Shown here: piece by piece, positions 26,001-39,212 of the stretch
Position numbering within the stretch: the stretch's first letter is position 1
Layout: each line of letters starts with the position of its first letter
Origin: Planococcus citri
Taxonomy: Eukaryota; Arthropoda; Insecta; Hemiptera; Pseudococcidae
Assembly: GCF_950023065.1 (NCBI RefSeq)
Contig: NC_088679.1
Span: forward strand, 43,214,001 to 43,278,000
Length of the DNA: 64,000 nt
Direction of reading: 5' to 3'
The notes under the pieces: generated by a model
The model's input: the letters and a program-made list of their open reading frames with translations, nothing else
The model's database searches: none
Told to the model about the DNA's origin: nothing
Program-made: the position numbers and the translations under genes

Positions 26001-26357
26001 TTAAGACAAACCGGAACTGGGAGACGGAGATCTCGTTACATTCGTCGGCGCAGGAGATGGTCCATTAGGATTCGGATGATTTGTTTGACTTGGAGGTGAT
26101 AAACCTGGCGGTATGAGATGTGGCATAGGATGCCTGGAATTGAGTAGAGCGCTCAATGAGTGATGTTGGTGTAATAATGCGGCCGTATCTGCCGGATGAG
26201 GTTGGTAAAAGTGTTGCAAATGAGCGGCCGGATGCGGAGGTCCGTAAAGTGGATGCGGAGGTCTGGCTGCCGCAACTGCGGCCATTTTTAATTTCTCAAT
26301 TTCAGCTTCTTGTAATCGTTTCGCTTTTGCTCTTCTGTTTTGAAACCATATTTTAAC
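26001..26357 (-). CDS. Dr: Dr/msh exon 3: homeodomain helix 3 and C-terminal tail
   Basis: Residues 268-385. The exon opens exactly at homeodomain position 45 with VKIWFQNRRAKAKRLQ, the DNA-recognition helix, with Gln50 and Asn51 intact. An Msx-typical extension (EAEIEKLKMAA) follows. The tail of about 90 residues is rich in Pro, His and Ala and low in complexity, ending SGLS then TAA at 26003-26001. The acceptor CAG ends at 26358. The recognition helix fixes the family with little doubt. The tail is poorly conserved between insects and serves as a general activity or repression region by inference only. Confidence 0.95.
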   Translation of the reverse strand, partial: VKIWFQNRRAKAKRLQEAEIEKLKMAAVAAARPPHPLYGPPHPAAHLQHFYQPHPADTAALLHQHHSLSALLNSRHPMPHLIPPGLSPPSQTNHPNPNGPSPAPTNVTRSPSPSSGLS

Positions 26358-27406
26358 CTGCACATATAAATTTATCATACCAATTACTTATTATCGAAGA
26401 TTTGACCGCGTCAAATAATTAATCAATATTATACTTAGATATATTATAGATTTATAATAAAATGCTTTCATACAGGTAATTAGGTACCTACGAGCTTTGT
26501 TGGGGATGATTTTTTTTTATGCATGATAAAAGATGTAAGTAATTGCGCGATATGAGCATATCGATTACACCTATACGTAAGTATATAAACGATACGTGTA
26601 CCAAGGTATAAAGTACACTGCTTGTATATTCGTAATAATTACAAAGTAATCTCGAGAAACCAATTAAATTTTTTTTATACAAACATTTTTAATTTTAAAT
26701 AATTTATACGCTCAAATTACCTTAATTTAACTGATAAGATAATTTTTTCTAATAAATACCGATGTATGCAAGAAATAAGTAATTAGTATTTATCTCGAAA
26801 CGATCCCGCACTCTTGAAATTATTAAATACGTTTATCGCGACTCGTTATATTCGCATTCACATCGGTTCAAGCCTCGCAGTACCAAAAGGTTAATAGTTT
26901 AAGACCTTTATTTTTTGCTTAAATTATCGTTCATCCATTATTACTTATATAAAATATTTTGTAATGATATACTTGAAAGAAAATCACTAATGGACAGTAG
27001 CATTTTAATTTTCCATAATTTATTTCGCTTGTTTTTATTTCATTTTTAAATAGGTACACGCGGATCCTTTCTCATTTCCCCCTTTGAAATGATGATTCTA
27101 ATTAAGTTGATTTCATTCTATTAAAGACTTGAAAAATTGGTGTAACTTCGGTATGAGAATAGAAAATATTTACAAGTTTTTAATTTGACATTTCTTCGTA
27201 AAATATCGTAGCAACGTGGAACTTTCGAGTTGTGGCAAAAGATCAATGTTTACAGTGTAGGTATTTTAATTCTCAAAGCACCACCCTTTCTTTTTCTGTT
27301 TATAGCTCGTAACGTTTTCCCGGGACTTTTTGTAAAGCTGCAGTATCGCAGGTGTACGAATATAGTCTATATAGATTACTTGGTAAAAGTTTAAACTTTA
27401 TTGTAC
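26358..27406 (-). other. Dr: Dr/msh intron 2 (1,049 bp, phase 0)
   Basis: A GT-AG intron splitting the homeodomain between residues 44 and 45, a position shared by many animal homeobox genes. It is AT-rich with no recognisable element. Confidence 0.9.
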
Positions 27407-27594
27407 CTGTGTTTCGGTGAGATGAAGTGAACTGGAAAATTCAGCTCGCTCGGCTATACTTAGGTATTGCTTTTCTCTAAATTTTTTCTCTAAACTAAGT
27501 AACTGTTGCGTTGTGAAAGGTGTTCTAGGTTTTCTATTTGGTTTGTGTTTTCTTAAATTACACTTCAGTTTAGGTGCATCTCCGTTATTCGAAT
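27407..27594 (-). CDS. Dr: Dr/msh exon 2: homeodomain N-terminal arm, helices 1 and 2
   Basis: Residues 205 (split codon) to 267. The Msx signature LKCNLRKHKP precedes the homeodomain. The homeodomain starts at residue 224 with NRKPRTPFTTQQLLSLEKKF and continues through helix 2 (YLSIAERAEFSSSL, then LTETQ). The acceptor TTACAG and donor GTACAA are both clear. Position 39 reads His (SSSLHLTETQ), where I recall Arg in the fly and Ser in vertebrates. This is a surface position between helices 2 and 3. From memory the fly protein is otherwise nearly identical over this exon, which supports direct orthology. Confidence 0.97.
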
Positions 27595-29786
27595 CTGTAA
27601 CGAGAAAAAATAAATTGATTTTTAATTTATTGATATTCGATTTCGAATTGCTTAAATGAAAATTAAATTGATTTTCCAATATATATAAGTATATACAGGC
27701 TAAGTATAAGATACTCGTAGTTACGTGGTTACTTATGTCGCGAATTAATTATAGAGGGTTGAACTGCTCTAAAATGAAGGCGGCAATGGTAGGTAGGTAC
27801 CTACGTACAAATAATGTAGGCTAACAATTGGCGCGTTTAATTAAAAAAAATTCAATCAGTTTGACAAATATACGTCATACATACAAGGAGCGTTTAGTAT
27901 AACCTTAATAAAAAAATAAAAAAAAAGAAACAGAATAATCCACCTATTATAAACTAGACCGATCTGGTAAGTTACACCTACAATAACGATGCAGGCGAGT
28001 AAACCGCAGTGTAATTTCTGTAGGCAAGGCGTAAATACCTAATTTAAATAGGCAGAGGTAATACAAGTTATCATTATTACACAGAGAACTGCAATGCTGA
28101 ATACGTCTTTGAATTAATTTGATTATGTAATTACCTCTCCTAATTAGTAGCGTTTAAAGCGTTTAATTAAAGAAAATTTAATTATTGAAACAGGTTTCTT
28201 ATAGGTATTTTATCAGATCCAAAACCTGGAAGTGGGGTGTCAAGAAGGTAGAAAACGGAATCTAAACCTTTATAGCGCTACTCGAACTCGAAGTACGCGA
28301 ATACCTCTGTGGTACATAAGTATGACTATACATAGGTATAATAAATGATATAAAAGCAATTTCGTATAAATTAACATACATGGAAGCAACAAAGTAAATT
28401 TTAAAAAATATGAATGAATTCGATTAATTTGCACGGTGCCAGATTGCGTATTATTTATATGTATAGTTATAGAGGCATGGTGAAGCGTGTGGCGTTTTGT
28501 GAATTGGCAAGAAAAGTTTTTTAATTGCAATGTAAATAAATTTTGCAACTTTGAAATCGCGTATAATTGAGCATTTGTTATAGGGTTTCCCACGAAATCC
28601 GGACGTGTACAAGATGGTAATGTGAAACGAAAATACACCAGTAGATGCAAAAGCCACTTTGATTTTCCACCCTTCGTTTGTACACGTTTAGGGGAACCAA
28701 AAGGTTGGGTTCAAAACGTTTTTCTATGTTGTATGCATTCGAATTAGCATTAGAAGAGTTCGTGTGTACGATGGTGGTAAAAAAAAGTTTTTTCAATTCG
28801 ATTGTAAGTACGGTTTGTTGTTTATTTCTATTCGCAAAGCGTTGCCAAATTTCACAATGAAGGATTGAATGAAAATGAATTGAAGGCAGTTAGATTGCAA
28901 TTAAAATCAAAGGGATGCAGGCGGATGGGTCGCATATAATTTATACCTAATTCCTTCGGAACTGGTAGGTAAGATTATATAGGTTTGCAGAGACTAGATC
29001 GAAATCAGAAATTTCTCAAGTAGGAAGATGAATAAACAGAATTTATGACAGCACTTATAACTGGAAAAAGTTGGGTATATTCGGTAAATACGGTACCTGC
29101 ATAGGTAAGATTTTTTTCTTAAAAATTTTAGAATCGTCAAAAGGCTGAAGTAGTAAATAGGCACTTATTCAATTTTCTATTTTTGGAATCCCAAAATTCT
29201 TCTGCTAAAAATTTTTCAAGCTCAAAATTTATCAAAGGGAAGTTGAAAATCTAAAAACATTGGAATAGGTACCTATACATACATTAGGGGCTTATGAAAT
29301 GGAGAATTTTTTTTTATTTTTTATTTTTTTTAGACTAGATCTGCTCAATTACTCAGCAGCATTTTTTGATTAAAACCTTGGTCAATAAAAAAAATTCAGA
29401 TCGCTTTTATTCCAGTTTTTTCCCCTTGTGTTTAGGTTGTTACTTATAGGTATCTTGATTTGTGCGTAAAATGAACTGTAGGATCAACGATCAACTCGAT
29501 ACTTGGTCTTTATTTGTAGAAATAATTATACGAGTTGAAATTATAAAGTTATCAACATCGAAACAAGAGATCAAATTAATCATTTTGTTCTGATTGCGTA
29601 TGTTAGATATCAGTTATTGAATTGAAGCGTGATAAATTTGAAATTCAAATTAAAAGCATAATTCATATTATTAGTGCATACTTAAGTAATCGTTAAGTGC
29701 TCGGATATTAGCCTGGGTATTCACTATAATGAGTTGAATTTTGGGCTAAATTTTTATTGTAATAATTTGTGGAGTTTTTTTTTCAG

Positions 29787-29818
29787 TCCATCCATCCATC
29801 CATCCATCCATCCATCCA
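29787..29818 (+). repeat. TCCA tetranucleotide microsatellite, 8 perfect copies
   Basis: Eight consecutive TCCA units, trailing into degenerate TTCA copies, inside Dr/msh intron 1. Confidence 0.95.
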
Positions 29819-30022
29819 TTCATTCAAAATGGGTACCTACCTATCAATTTAGGTTTACTTCATCCCCGTTTTGACAACTTCTTAATATCTGCTTTTTAAA
29901 TGCTCTTTTGGCCTTTACACATTCAAGGTATTACACCGAGTGCAAATTGGATCCAATTTACACCACCAAATCGATCAAATTTCATCTCACAATGTACAAG
30001 ATTGCATAAGTCTACAAGCATA

Positions 30023-30070
30023 TTCTCTAAATTTGAAACAGTGAAATTTCACTGTTTCAAATTTAGAGAG
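30023..30070. mobile_element. 48-bp minimal fold-back MITE
   Basis: A 44-bp perfect palindrome (30025-30068, half-site CTCTAAATTTGAAACAGTGA plus two bases) sits between TA dinucleotides at 30021-30022 and 30071-30072. The half-site is the terminal repeat of the 241-bp element at 38972-39212. This copy therefore appears to be that family reduced to its two ends. Confidence 0.7.
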
Positions 30071-32919
30071 TAGGTACCTACACCTAGCTAACATGATTGT
30101 AATGACTATTTGATCAATCACATCTAATCAAAGTATTTTTATACACTATATCAGAATAGAGTTTTATTTCAAACAACTTAATTATCGTCGATCGTATATC
30201 CATTTTTTTGCTAAGTGATTAATCATTTTAAGAAATCACAATAAAATGGATGATTCGAGTTTGATTTTCACTCCAATATAAATGTCATTAAAAACGTCGG
30301 GTTAAATGGGATTATCTCGCCAATAGATATGTATCAAATTTAAACTTGAAAGTGAATTCTCGATAACCTTAACTAATCGGAGAGTAGTCTAATTGACTTT
30401 TCGTAATTTCAGAACAAATTGAAACGACCGCTGACGGATTTCAAGAGGAATTTATCTTAAATCTCGGTTCAAGAACAAACCCATTCGTTATAAATTAAGT
30501 ATTTAGAAACAACGCGGAATCGGCTTTATTGATTTTTGGTGTTAAGCTGTGTTAGATTAATGCATATTCGTCGACGCGTCTATGAGCTATAGGTACCATT
30601 AGATGTACCTACCTATATATAATGATGAAATTATTGATATACTAGGCTCTTGAAGGTTTCCAGATTATATTCTTATGAATAAATATGATGATTTAATAAT
30701 AATTTTTCATTTGTTGTTTTTAATTCTTATCATTGATAAGTTTACATATTAAAATGATGTGTGATATAGAACAAGAGTAGGTCACAGGCAATTATGGGCT
30801 CACTATTACGATGCTTTTTTACTTTCTTGTTGAAATGCTGAGAAATGCTCATAGTTCAAATGTGTGATGTGTGTTTGTATTAATCATAATTTTAAATGAG
30901 CTGTTCTATATTGTGCTCAAAATTCAACATCACGAATTTTTCAATTAGGTATAGTAATATAGAAAAAACGCTCAAAAGTTTTCGAATTTGCTTCTGGACA
31001 CTTGGTCCCATTTTTAATTAAATTTGAGGTGAGATACGAGTAAGAGGACTGTAAAAATGATCTCCCATTTTTGTTCCTCGACCCTCTTCCTCACCCTATT
31101 TTTTCTAGAATCCTGCTACCATCAAGAACATATACCTATCTATGGACTATAGTTCTAATTTTTACATTTTTCAAGATTCTCTTTTCCTCCACTCAAAAAA
31201 AATGAATTTTGATCCAAGATCATCTCTATGCTTCAGTTCTTTCCACTCTTTTTAAAATTACACTTGATTATTGATAGTTAGGTACCAAATTTTGATGCAC
31301 TGGCAATTTTTAAACTTAACTGAGTCAGGCCCTTTTTAGCTTTGAACCCGGCTGTTATTTCAAGTTATACTTAGGTACATATTTTAATCGACGAATATCA
31401 CTTTAATGAACAACATTTCCATAAATTATGAGTATAGCTTCATTTAAAGATAGCCCTAATTACCTATTTATATTGAATTTGCGAAATTGTAAGATAGAAT
31501 GCCTCTAATACAAATATCAATAATGATGAACGATTAATTTAATACCTATCTCGTATTGCCAAATAAAAAATACCTAAGTATGTAGTAATGTCTGAGAGTC
31601 TAAATATGAATGTTTGTAGTTTGCGTTAGAAAAATATAGCCTAATGCTCGTATAAATATTATAGGTATGAGAAGAAGCTGAGATGCTGAAGGAGAAAAAA
31701 TAGAAAAAGCATAGGATAGATAAGAAAGGATACACACGGAAGGTAAAGGTATATACGATTTTCAATTTAAAAACACGCTATTGCTTCTCTACTGTAAGGC
31801 TCACATAGCGGTAACTAGACAATAGAACCGATTGTAATTCTGTTAGTTTTTGGCACGGGTTTGGGATGCTATCATAGCGGCCGATTAAGAAGACTTAACG
31901 CTCGTTTTAGATGCAATTTATCTTGAACTGTCACTGCTTAATTGGAGTTCCTCCTGGTATCTGTTGTGTTCCTTCATTATTCGGCGCATTCATCATCGTC
32001 TGTCTTCTTCTTTTTACTTTTGTGTTACGTGAATTCTTATTTGGGATACACTTTTGATACTAATTTTCCATAAATATACTTTGGAACTTAGTATGCGCGA
32101 CTGTTGATACCCGCGCGCGTTCTCTTTATATGTTTAACATTCTTACGTCTATGTGTCTGGGTACTTTAATTGGCTAAAAACTCGAATTGTTTCAATTATA
32201 CGATTAATTGTTAACATTTCAACGTTTATAAGATTATATACCGTTTGCGGTGTCTGACGCTTTTATACACATAGGCTATGTACGAGTAACTTGGGCCAGG
32301 CGTTTGCGTTTTCTAATAGATTCTTAAACTAGTGTAAATTTTAATTATCGCTATAGAAACGTCACCGAGCTACTTTATTTCCGTTCGTATAACTTTCGAA
32401 TGGCCTGCTGCGAGGCGAAGGGTGATCGCGTGAAAAAAACGCATTACAAATTGAAATGGGAAACTTATAAGGTGAGAGATTGGCTCACGAATTGGCTTTT
32501 TTTTTCTCTCAGCAAACATACACTGTAAGGTACCTCTATATACCTACTTACGCAGTATTGATTTTAAATGAGTACATATCTGTTAGTTTGGTTCCAAATA
32601 AGTATACCTACCTACCTCAGGTAGGTACGTTACATAAAACTTTGTTGGCACAATAAGAGGGGGAAGGGGTTTTTTGACAAATTGAGGCATCTATGTGAAT
32701 GTGAGTGAGTGAGTTGTTGTTCTATGACTTCGGAAGTCTTGCGAGCTGATGATTGGAATGTCCTTTTTAAGCAGCGGAGTTTGGATTAACATTATGTTTC
32801 TTACAAGAATAGGTAGGTACTGACTTCATATTTTTAGATTTATTTTCAGCTAAGACCTTCGCGGCATTATGCGTCTTTTTTTACATCACAAAAGAATATC
32901 TTTATGTGTTTGCTTCCAA

Positions 32920-33600
32920 TTTGAACCGGACTGGCGATTCTCGGAAAAAGCATGGTCTGAATTTCTGAAACCACCAAATTAAATTTCAGCTGCCCAAAAA
33001 TTGATTTCTTACGATTTTTTTGAAATTCAAAATTGACCATTTTTGGAAGATAATTATGATTTGAGCTACCTATTAATATTTTTTTTCAACAAAAAAAAAA
33101 AGTGTATTTACTTATTCAGAAAAAGCAATAAAAATTGGTCCTGAAACTATAAAGTAATAGATATCGACCTCTTCGAACCGGATATCATCATTCCTGGTAC
33201 ATAATTCTGGAAGCTCCAGCGCAATTTTCGATTTCTCCGAGATTTTAAAATGTCTCCAGAAAGCGTGGAAATTAATTTAGACAGCTGAAAATCTAATTGT
33301 GGTTTATTCTCAACCTGTTTAAAACATTTATGCTCATTTGAGCTATTTTCATATGGCGGACACCTCCAGGGTGTTTTTGATCTGCACTCCTTTGAAATAC
33401 CTGCCTGACAATTGGGCAAAAAGTGGATAACTCGTTAAATGGTTTTACAATATCTGAGCAACAACTCGATTTTTAGCAATCCAAATGCATTTCCACGCCT
33501 TTTGGAGAAATTCCAAAATTCTAGAGGAATCGAAAATCGCGCTGGAGGCTCTTAAGTATGTATAAACGAATCGAAATAGTGAATTTCAGATTTCGGGGGT
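32920..33600. mobile_element. Fold-back family, old degenerate copy C (in intron 1)
   Basis: The left edge reads like the right-end sequence of copies A and B, with TTGAACCGGACTGGCGATTC in place of their TTGAACGGGACCGCGATTTT-type end. Inner blocks such as AGCTCCAGCGCAATTTT, CAGCTGAAAATC and GCGCTGGAGGCTC also match. The arms are still inverted relative to each other but heavily diverged, so this is an older insertion. Confidence 0.55.
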
Positions 33601-36600
33601 TTTTGGTTTTAGACGAAGCAAAGCCACTCGTGTAAATTTCTTCAAGGATAGAAAATTGTCGATTTTTTTGAAGTTTTTTCCTCACAAATATTTTGATCAA
33701 AAAACGTACACTAATTATTTGAGGTGTCCTTAGAATCAGATCTCAAAAATTTATACCTACCTATTGTAGTTTCATTTTCCTTCAGGGTTCAGTCCAACAT
33801 ATTGGTCATTTTCAGGTTATACTTAGGTAAATCGAAATGTATTTTAATTATAAAGGTTTCACTTTTTTTGAAAAAGATGAATTTGAAAATACAGAAAAAA
33901 TTTAAAAAATGTGGGGTTTTCACAAAATTTTGTGAAGAAGAATTTGGCTCAATTAAAGTATAGAGATGATTCTGATATTCCTCTTCATCAAAATCGAAAG
34001 AAAAATGAGAAACCTATAGGTACATTCTTCTCCCCTTCACCCTGACTCAGCGTCTCTACCCCTCCACGAATATATATCTACTCGACCAAAATTCGTGAAT
34101 TTGAAGCTGTAGGTACAGAAATTAGAGAAAATTAGTTGTTTTTTTTTTGTTTGCTGAATTTCCTGGTTGGTAGGTGTAATTATTGTCTATTTAACATCAC
34201 ATATGTACATGAACCATACAATGTTAAACGTTGATAGATATAGCTAGTTGAATTCATATAGCCTACCTAATCAAGTTTTCATATTCTGATGGGAGAAGAA
34301 AAAACAGAAAGTACAGCAAACTATACAGATAGTACAGATTTTAGCGCACAACAAATACATCCACACCGACCTTTGCTTAGTTTACATGCCGGAAAGAAAT
34401 ATAAGCAATAAGTTAAAATGACTGTCACATTTGCTTTAGCGCAGCTATTACACAAATAGCTAAACCATTTAGCTCCATTAAAAAACAAGGTGCTACACTT
34501 CGTTCTGTGGCCGTTTTGCTTCTAGACACCAATGCTCATCCACACGAGCCCCGTAATCTACAAATGCGCAATAATTCAACTTTTTTTCTCCCTGCTCTCT
34601 CCATCTCTCCCTCTCTGCCTTGAATACTGCAGTAGACGCTTAAAATAATAATATTATTACCGGTGCTCGTTTCAAAAAAGCCGCCTTACCATGCTACCGA
34701 CTCTCGCGAACGTTGTTACAGTTACAGTATAGATGACTACTATACTCGTAGTAGCTTATTTTATAACTACACTCGGCATATTTAATAACGTATTAATGGG
34801 CTTGTTAAAATATATGTTTGACATTTTGCTGTCTTTTTTTCTCCCTGTAACGTTTTACTCTAATAGTTCGGTAATTAATCATTGTAATTACGAAGATTCG
34901 TTTTTTTTTTCGAACAATATATCGTGTACAACTATCGCCGGCCGCGGAACAAAGTTATAAATAATATTTTAACCGGCGAATTAACATGTTTTGTACTCAA
35001 TTTTTTGGCTACCAGAGTTGAAAAATTTAGGTACCGAGGAATAAAACAAATTGTCACTTTATAAAAAGCGAATGTCACTGGCCCTATAGCTTAATCGTTA
35101 ACTTGCTTGTGAAAATGAATGACGGATTTGTTGGATGTATTGCCAATGTATTGTTCATTGTGCTTGGCTGTTTTTTTTTTGTTTTGCTGAATTGTTAGGT
35201 ATTTGATGCGAAGTGATTTATGTTTTATAGCAGCTCAGTCAACATTTATTCGAGGTGTTGGGATTTCATTTGTGATTTAATTTACACTGAAATATACGTG
35301 GTTGGAAAAATTTTGTTTATTTGGTAACTCGTATGTCTAATGAATTCTTGGAATAATTTGCTATAAACGCGCAAGTGCTTAGTTTATTAGTTGTAATGAA
35401 AATTCTCCTTGTAACATCGAAAGTACGAAATGAAATGAAAAATTAGAACCCTAAAAACACATACCAGAGCTGCTATTAATTGTAATTAGTCGAATGACGA
35501 ATTTCTCTAACCTTGGGTTCGTGTTTTGAATTAGCTTCAAAAATTGTATAAAATAATTAATAGGTAGGTAATTAATGTTGAGAATTATATTTTACGGGCG
35601 TTCTTTATGCCAAAGAAAAAATATTAGTGGACACCTTTTAAAAGAAAAAAAAAAAACCAGATTTTTGTTAGGTTCATACCTACATCAACAGAAGAGGTCC
35701 ATAAAGTGCATTAAGTTCAGATCGGTAAGCAGGCATAGGAATATCGAGGCAGAATTTTCAAAGAACCAAGTGAGGGTAAAAAGACCCCAATTTTTGGCAG
35801 AAACAACTGAATTCATAATCCTCAATCATAGATAGTATTTTCCGTTTTTCTCAAGTAAATACCTACAGTAGAAGTATGTAAATGTGAGATTATTTGCATA
35901 AGGTAGGTATATATATAGGTACTTGCAAACAGAAAAGGAATTGGGAATCATTACGCAGTCTCCTAATTTTTAAACAAATCCTGTAAAAAAAAAAACAAAA
36001 AAAAACATTGGTATCTACAACTGAATGAAGTTATTCAAGTTTGAATTAATGCACTTCGTATAAGAATTTGATCGACGATGTTGATTGGATTCTGAATTTC
36101 ATCGTTTCCGTCATTCACTTCCAAGGTAATTGCTCCAGATAAGAATTATGATAACGGTGGCGTGATTTAACAATTAATTAGACATTTTTACCATCCGATT
36201 TGAATTGGTATCAGTTTTGAAAAATGTTTCCTCAACTTGCCTCAGCCACCGAACGTTCGGTTATTAAATGCAAATAAAACACATTACGAATGCTGGCATT
36301 CATTGATAAGGGGGGAAAACCTGGCCAAATTAGGTACCTACATCGTAACCAAACTCTTCGATGATCGCTCCGGTGCCTCGATGAACAATTAATAAAATTC
36401 GTCAAGCTCGTTGACCTGGTTTTAATCGCGATCAGCTCACACAGCGATTTAATGCTTCTCCCAATGAGCCGAGCGAGTTATTTCATTCATAAATTTTTTG
36501 TCAATGCAGATTTCTTTCATACTCATATTGCAATTGGCTTCGTATATACTCTGTATAGTCTCTATAGTGTGGTTTTGATAGGTATAAGGTAACTGCAAAG

Positions 36601-38971
36601 CGAGTTAATAACTTTCTATTTTATTCATTGTTCCTTATCACTGTTTTTATAATTGCATTAAGAGGTTTGCTATACGATAAGGCGCGCGTATAATTAAGTT
36701 GTTCTTTACGTGAAACGAAACAAGTATATTCTATATATAAAATTAAATAAATAAACAAATGAAAATCATGTTTTATATGTAGGTATACCATAGCAATATC
36801 ACTTGCTATTGAAACCGGTTCAATAATTCTGAAATTATCAGTTTTAAATGTGGTAATTGGATCGACTAATTATAATATGATATTTCAAACTTAATAGCAG
36901 TAATTATTGTGTAATAACCTGTTGATGATACAAATACGCCAGCGCCATCACATTATCCTATTGTTTTTTAATTCTTGACGCGATCGTAAGTTAAATAAAA
37001 GAGGTTATAAAGGTGTTTGGATTATAAAATTATAAAATTGATCATTATTATGAAACTGAGGTAACCCAAGAGACGCCAATAAAAACTAATATTATTCCAA
37101 ATAGGTATAGGTACCTATAGGTCTGAGTGCCAAAAAAAAAAAATACAAGATGTGATAAAAACTTTCTGCGTGAGCAGTTGAGAAAAACGGAAATACATCA
37201 CTCGGAGTTCCCAAGAATGTAATGAATTTTTTTTTAGTCATTGACTTTTATTCGTTGATAAAACAAATTCCAATTTGTAATCGTCATTTGAGAGCATTAT
37301 TCTTTCGCATATTTCCTTTGATTGCATCGAGTCTTGTAATATTAGACTGCTTATAAACAAGAGCAACAATTTTTGTGAATTTATGAGTACCAATATATGA
37401 ATGCCTTATTTTCTTTTATCATCTAAGTAAATGATTTCGATATCGGTTCGTAATAAGTACCTACCATATTTTTATTTATACACATCAAATATTTGCCAAG
37501 GTATACTTTAAGAAGCTCTAATTACACGATACATTGATTAAATGTAACTACACGAGTAACAGAACAAAAAGATTAGTGTAAGAAAGAAGCAAACAATGAT
37601 GGAAAAAATTTTAAAAATTTATACCAATGCATTGTATTTGTCTACAAATTCAAATTTGAAAGATATGTATAGGTACCTACTTGAAAAAAAAAACCTGAAA
37701 AGTCAACATTTTCGAAACACCCTGAAAAAATAGTAAGTATGGTAGTTAAAAATGAAAACATCAAAACGAAATTTTCTGGACACAACAGGCCAATTTTTAA
37801 AAGCTCAAAAAAAATTCTCTTTTATTTACGATACCCAAATTTTGAAAATGAGCGATTTTGTAAAAGAACCTCTTTTATTTAACACAAGAATTGTCATAGA
37901 AATCATTTATTCAAAAATTTGTTTGACTACTTCCTCTATTCCCAATACCGAATACTCGTTGAGTATATACATATGATACCCTGTATTTTTGTGAAGCTTG
38001 AAACCAATATACGTACATGTAAGAAGTTACTCGATCATAACCACTTATACTATAAACAAGACAAGCTGAGCAAACATTTAACGGGGGAAAAAATACATAG
38101 GGGAAAAGTCACGAGTGAAATGCGAGAAATTATCTCATGCTATGGTCGATTTCTTCGAGTAAAAGCATTTTATCCGGATTGCGTTATGGTTATCGAGGGT
38201 GTGTAAAATTACACACTTCTTAGAGGGCGGTCCGGAAATACTCATGTAGGGTGATTCAATTAAAAAAGTAAATTGCAAATTGGACGTTGTGGCCTTATTT
38301 TTAACCCATGTTGACGACGATTTGCTTTAATTAAATTTCTTTAATTTTTCCGGCCAGTTAAAAATGCTTAATATTTCAGTATTTTTAATTACGATCGTTG
38401 ATTTAAACCGTAAGACGTGTAATTCGTGTTTGTTTTTCCTAATGAATAATTATTAACGATTGTTATAAAACAGGTGTACATCGTAAGATGATATACAAAG
38501 CTGTCATTGACTGCCGGAAATAACGTTTTAATTAAAATTAAAACGCATTTAATTTGCGGCGTCGGTACCGTATTATACAAAACACTTTAACAACAACAAA
38601 AAAAATTATATGAGTGTAAATGCTAATTCTATTTATGTATTTAAAGTAAGTTATATATATTCGGATTCCAGAGGTTTTCTGCTTATTGAAATTTCGATTA
38701 GCTAATTTTCTACAAAGGCTATGACGTCAAAATGTAGTGCTTGCTCACCTAGGTCATTTTTTAATTGAATAATTTTTCAAAAAATTATACTTAAAAATAA
38801 GAATACGAACGGGCATAATTTGCGAATGGAATAGCGAAATGGCCTTATTAAAATGAAAAAATTAGTTTAGGTACAAACAATGGCCAGTAAATTTTAAATC
38901 CAGTATTGTTAAAAAATTCGGTTTCAAGGCAGATCAATTAAATATCTACCTATCTGTACTAGAAATTTGTA

Positions 38972-39212
38972 CTTTCTAAATTTGAAACAATGAAATTTTA
39001 CTGCTTAGCAGTCACGACATTTTGGCTTCTTAAAAGCAGTAGTTTTTTACTGCAAAACAATGAAAAATCTACTGAATTGGTCTGTATAAATCATTTTTAC
39101 TGATCAATTCAGTAAATTTTTCACTGTTTTGCAGTAAAAAACTACTGCTTTTAAGAAGCCAAAATGTCGTGACTGCTAAGCAGTGAAATTTCACTGTTTC
39201 AAATTTAGAGAG
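38972..39212. mobile_element. TA-flanked fold-back MITE, 241 bp (in intron 1)
   Basis: Arms of about 105 bp are almost perfect inverted copies, from CTTTCTAAATTTGAAACA at the left to its counterpart at the right. They are separated by a short loop near 39085-39095 and flanked by TA at 38970-38971 and 39213-39214. A stable hairpin is expected if transcribed with the intron. Confidence 0.8.

Noticed and set aside
28270..28650. 126-codon minus-strand frame just upstream of Dr/msh exon 2
   Set aside because: It overlaps other frames, matches nothing known, and is not needed for splice phase.
35075..35110. A stretch resembling a tRNA A-box (TAGCTTAATCGTTAACTT)
   Set aside because: No matching B-box or acceptor stem was found at the proper distance.
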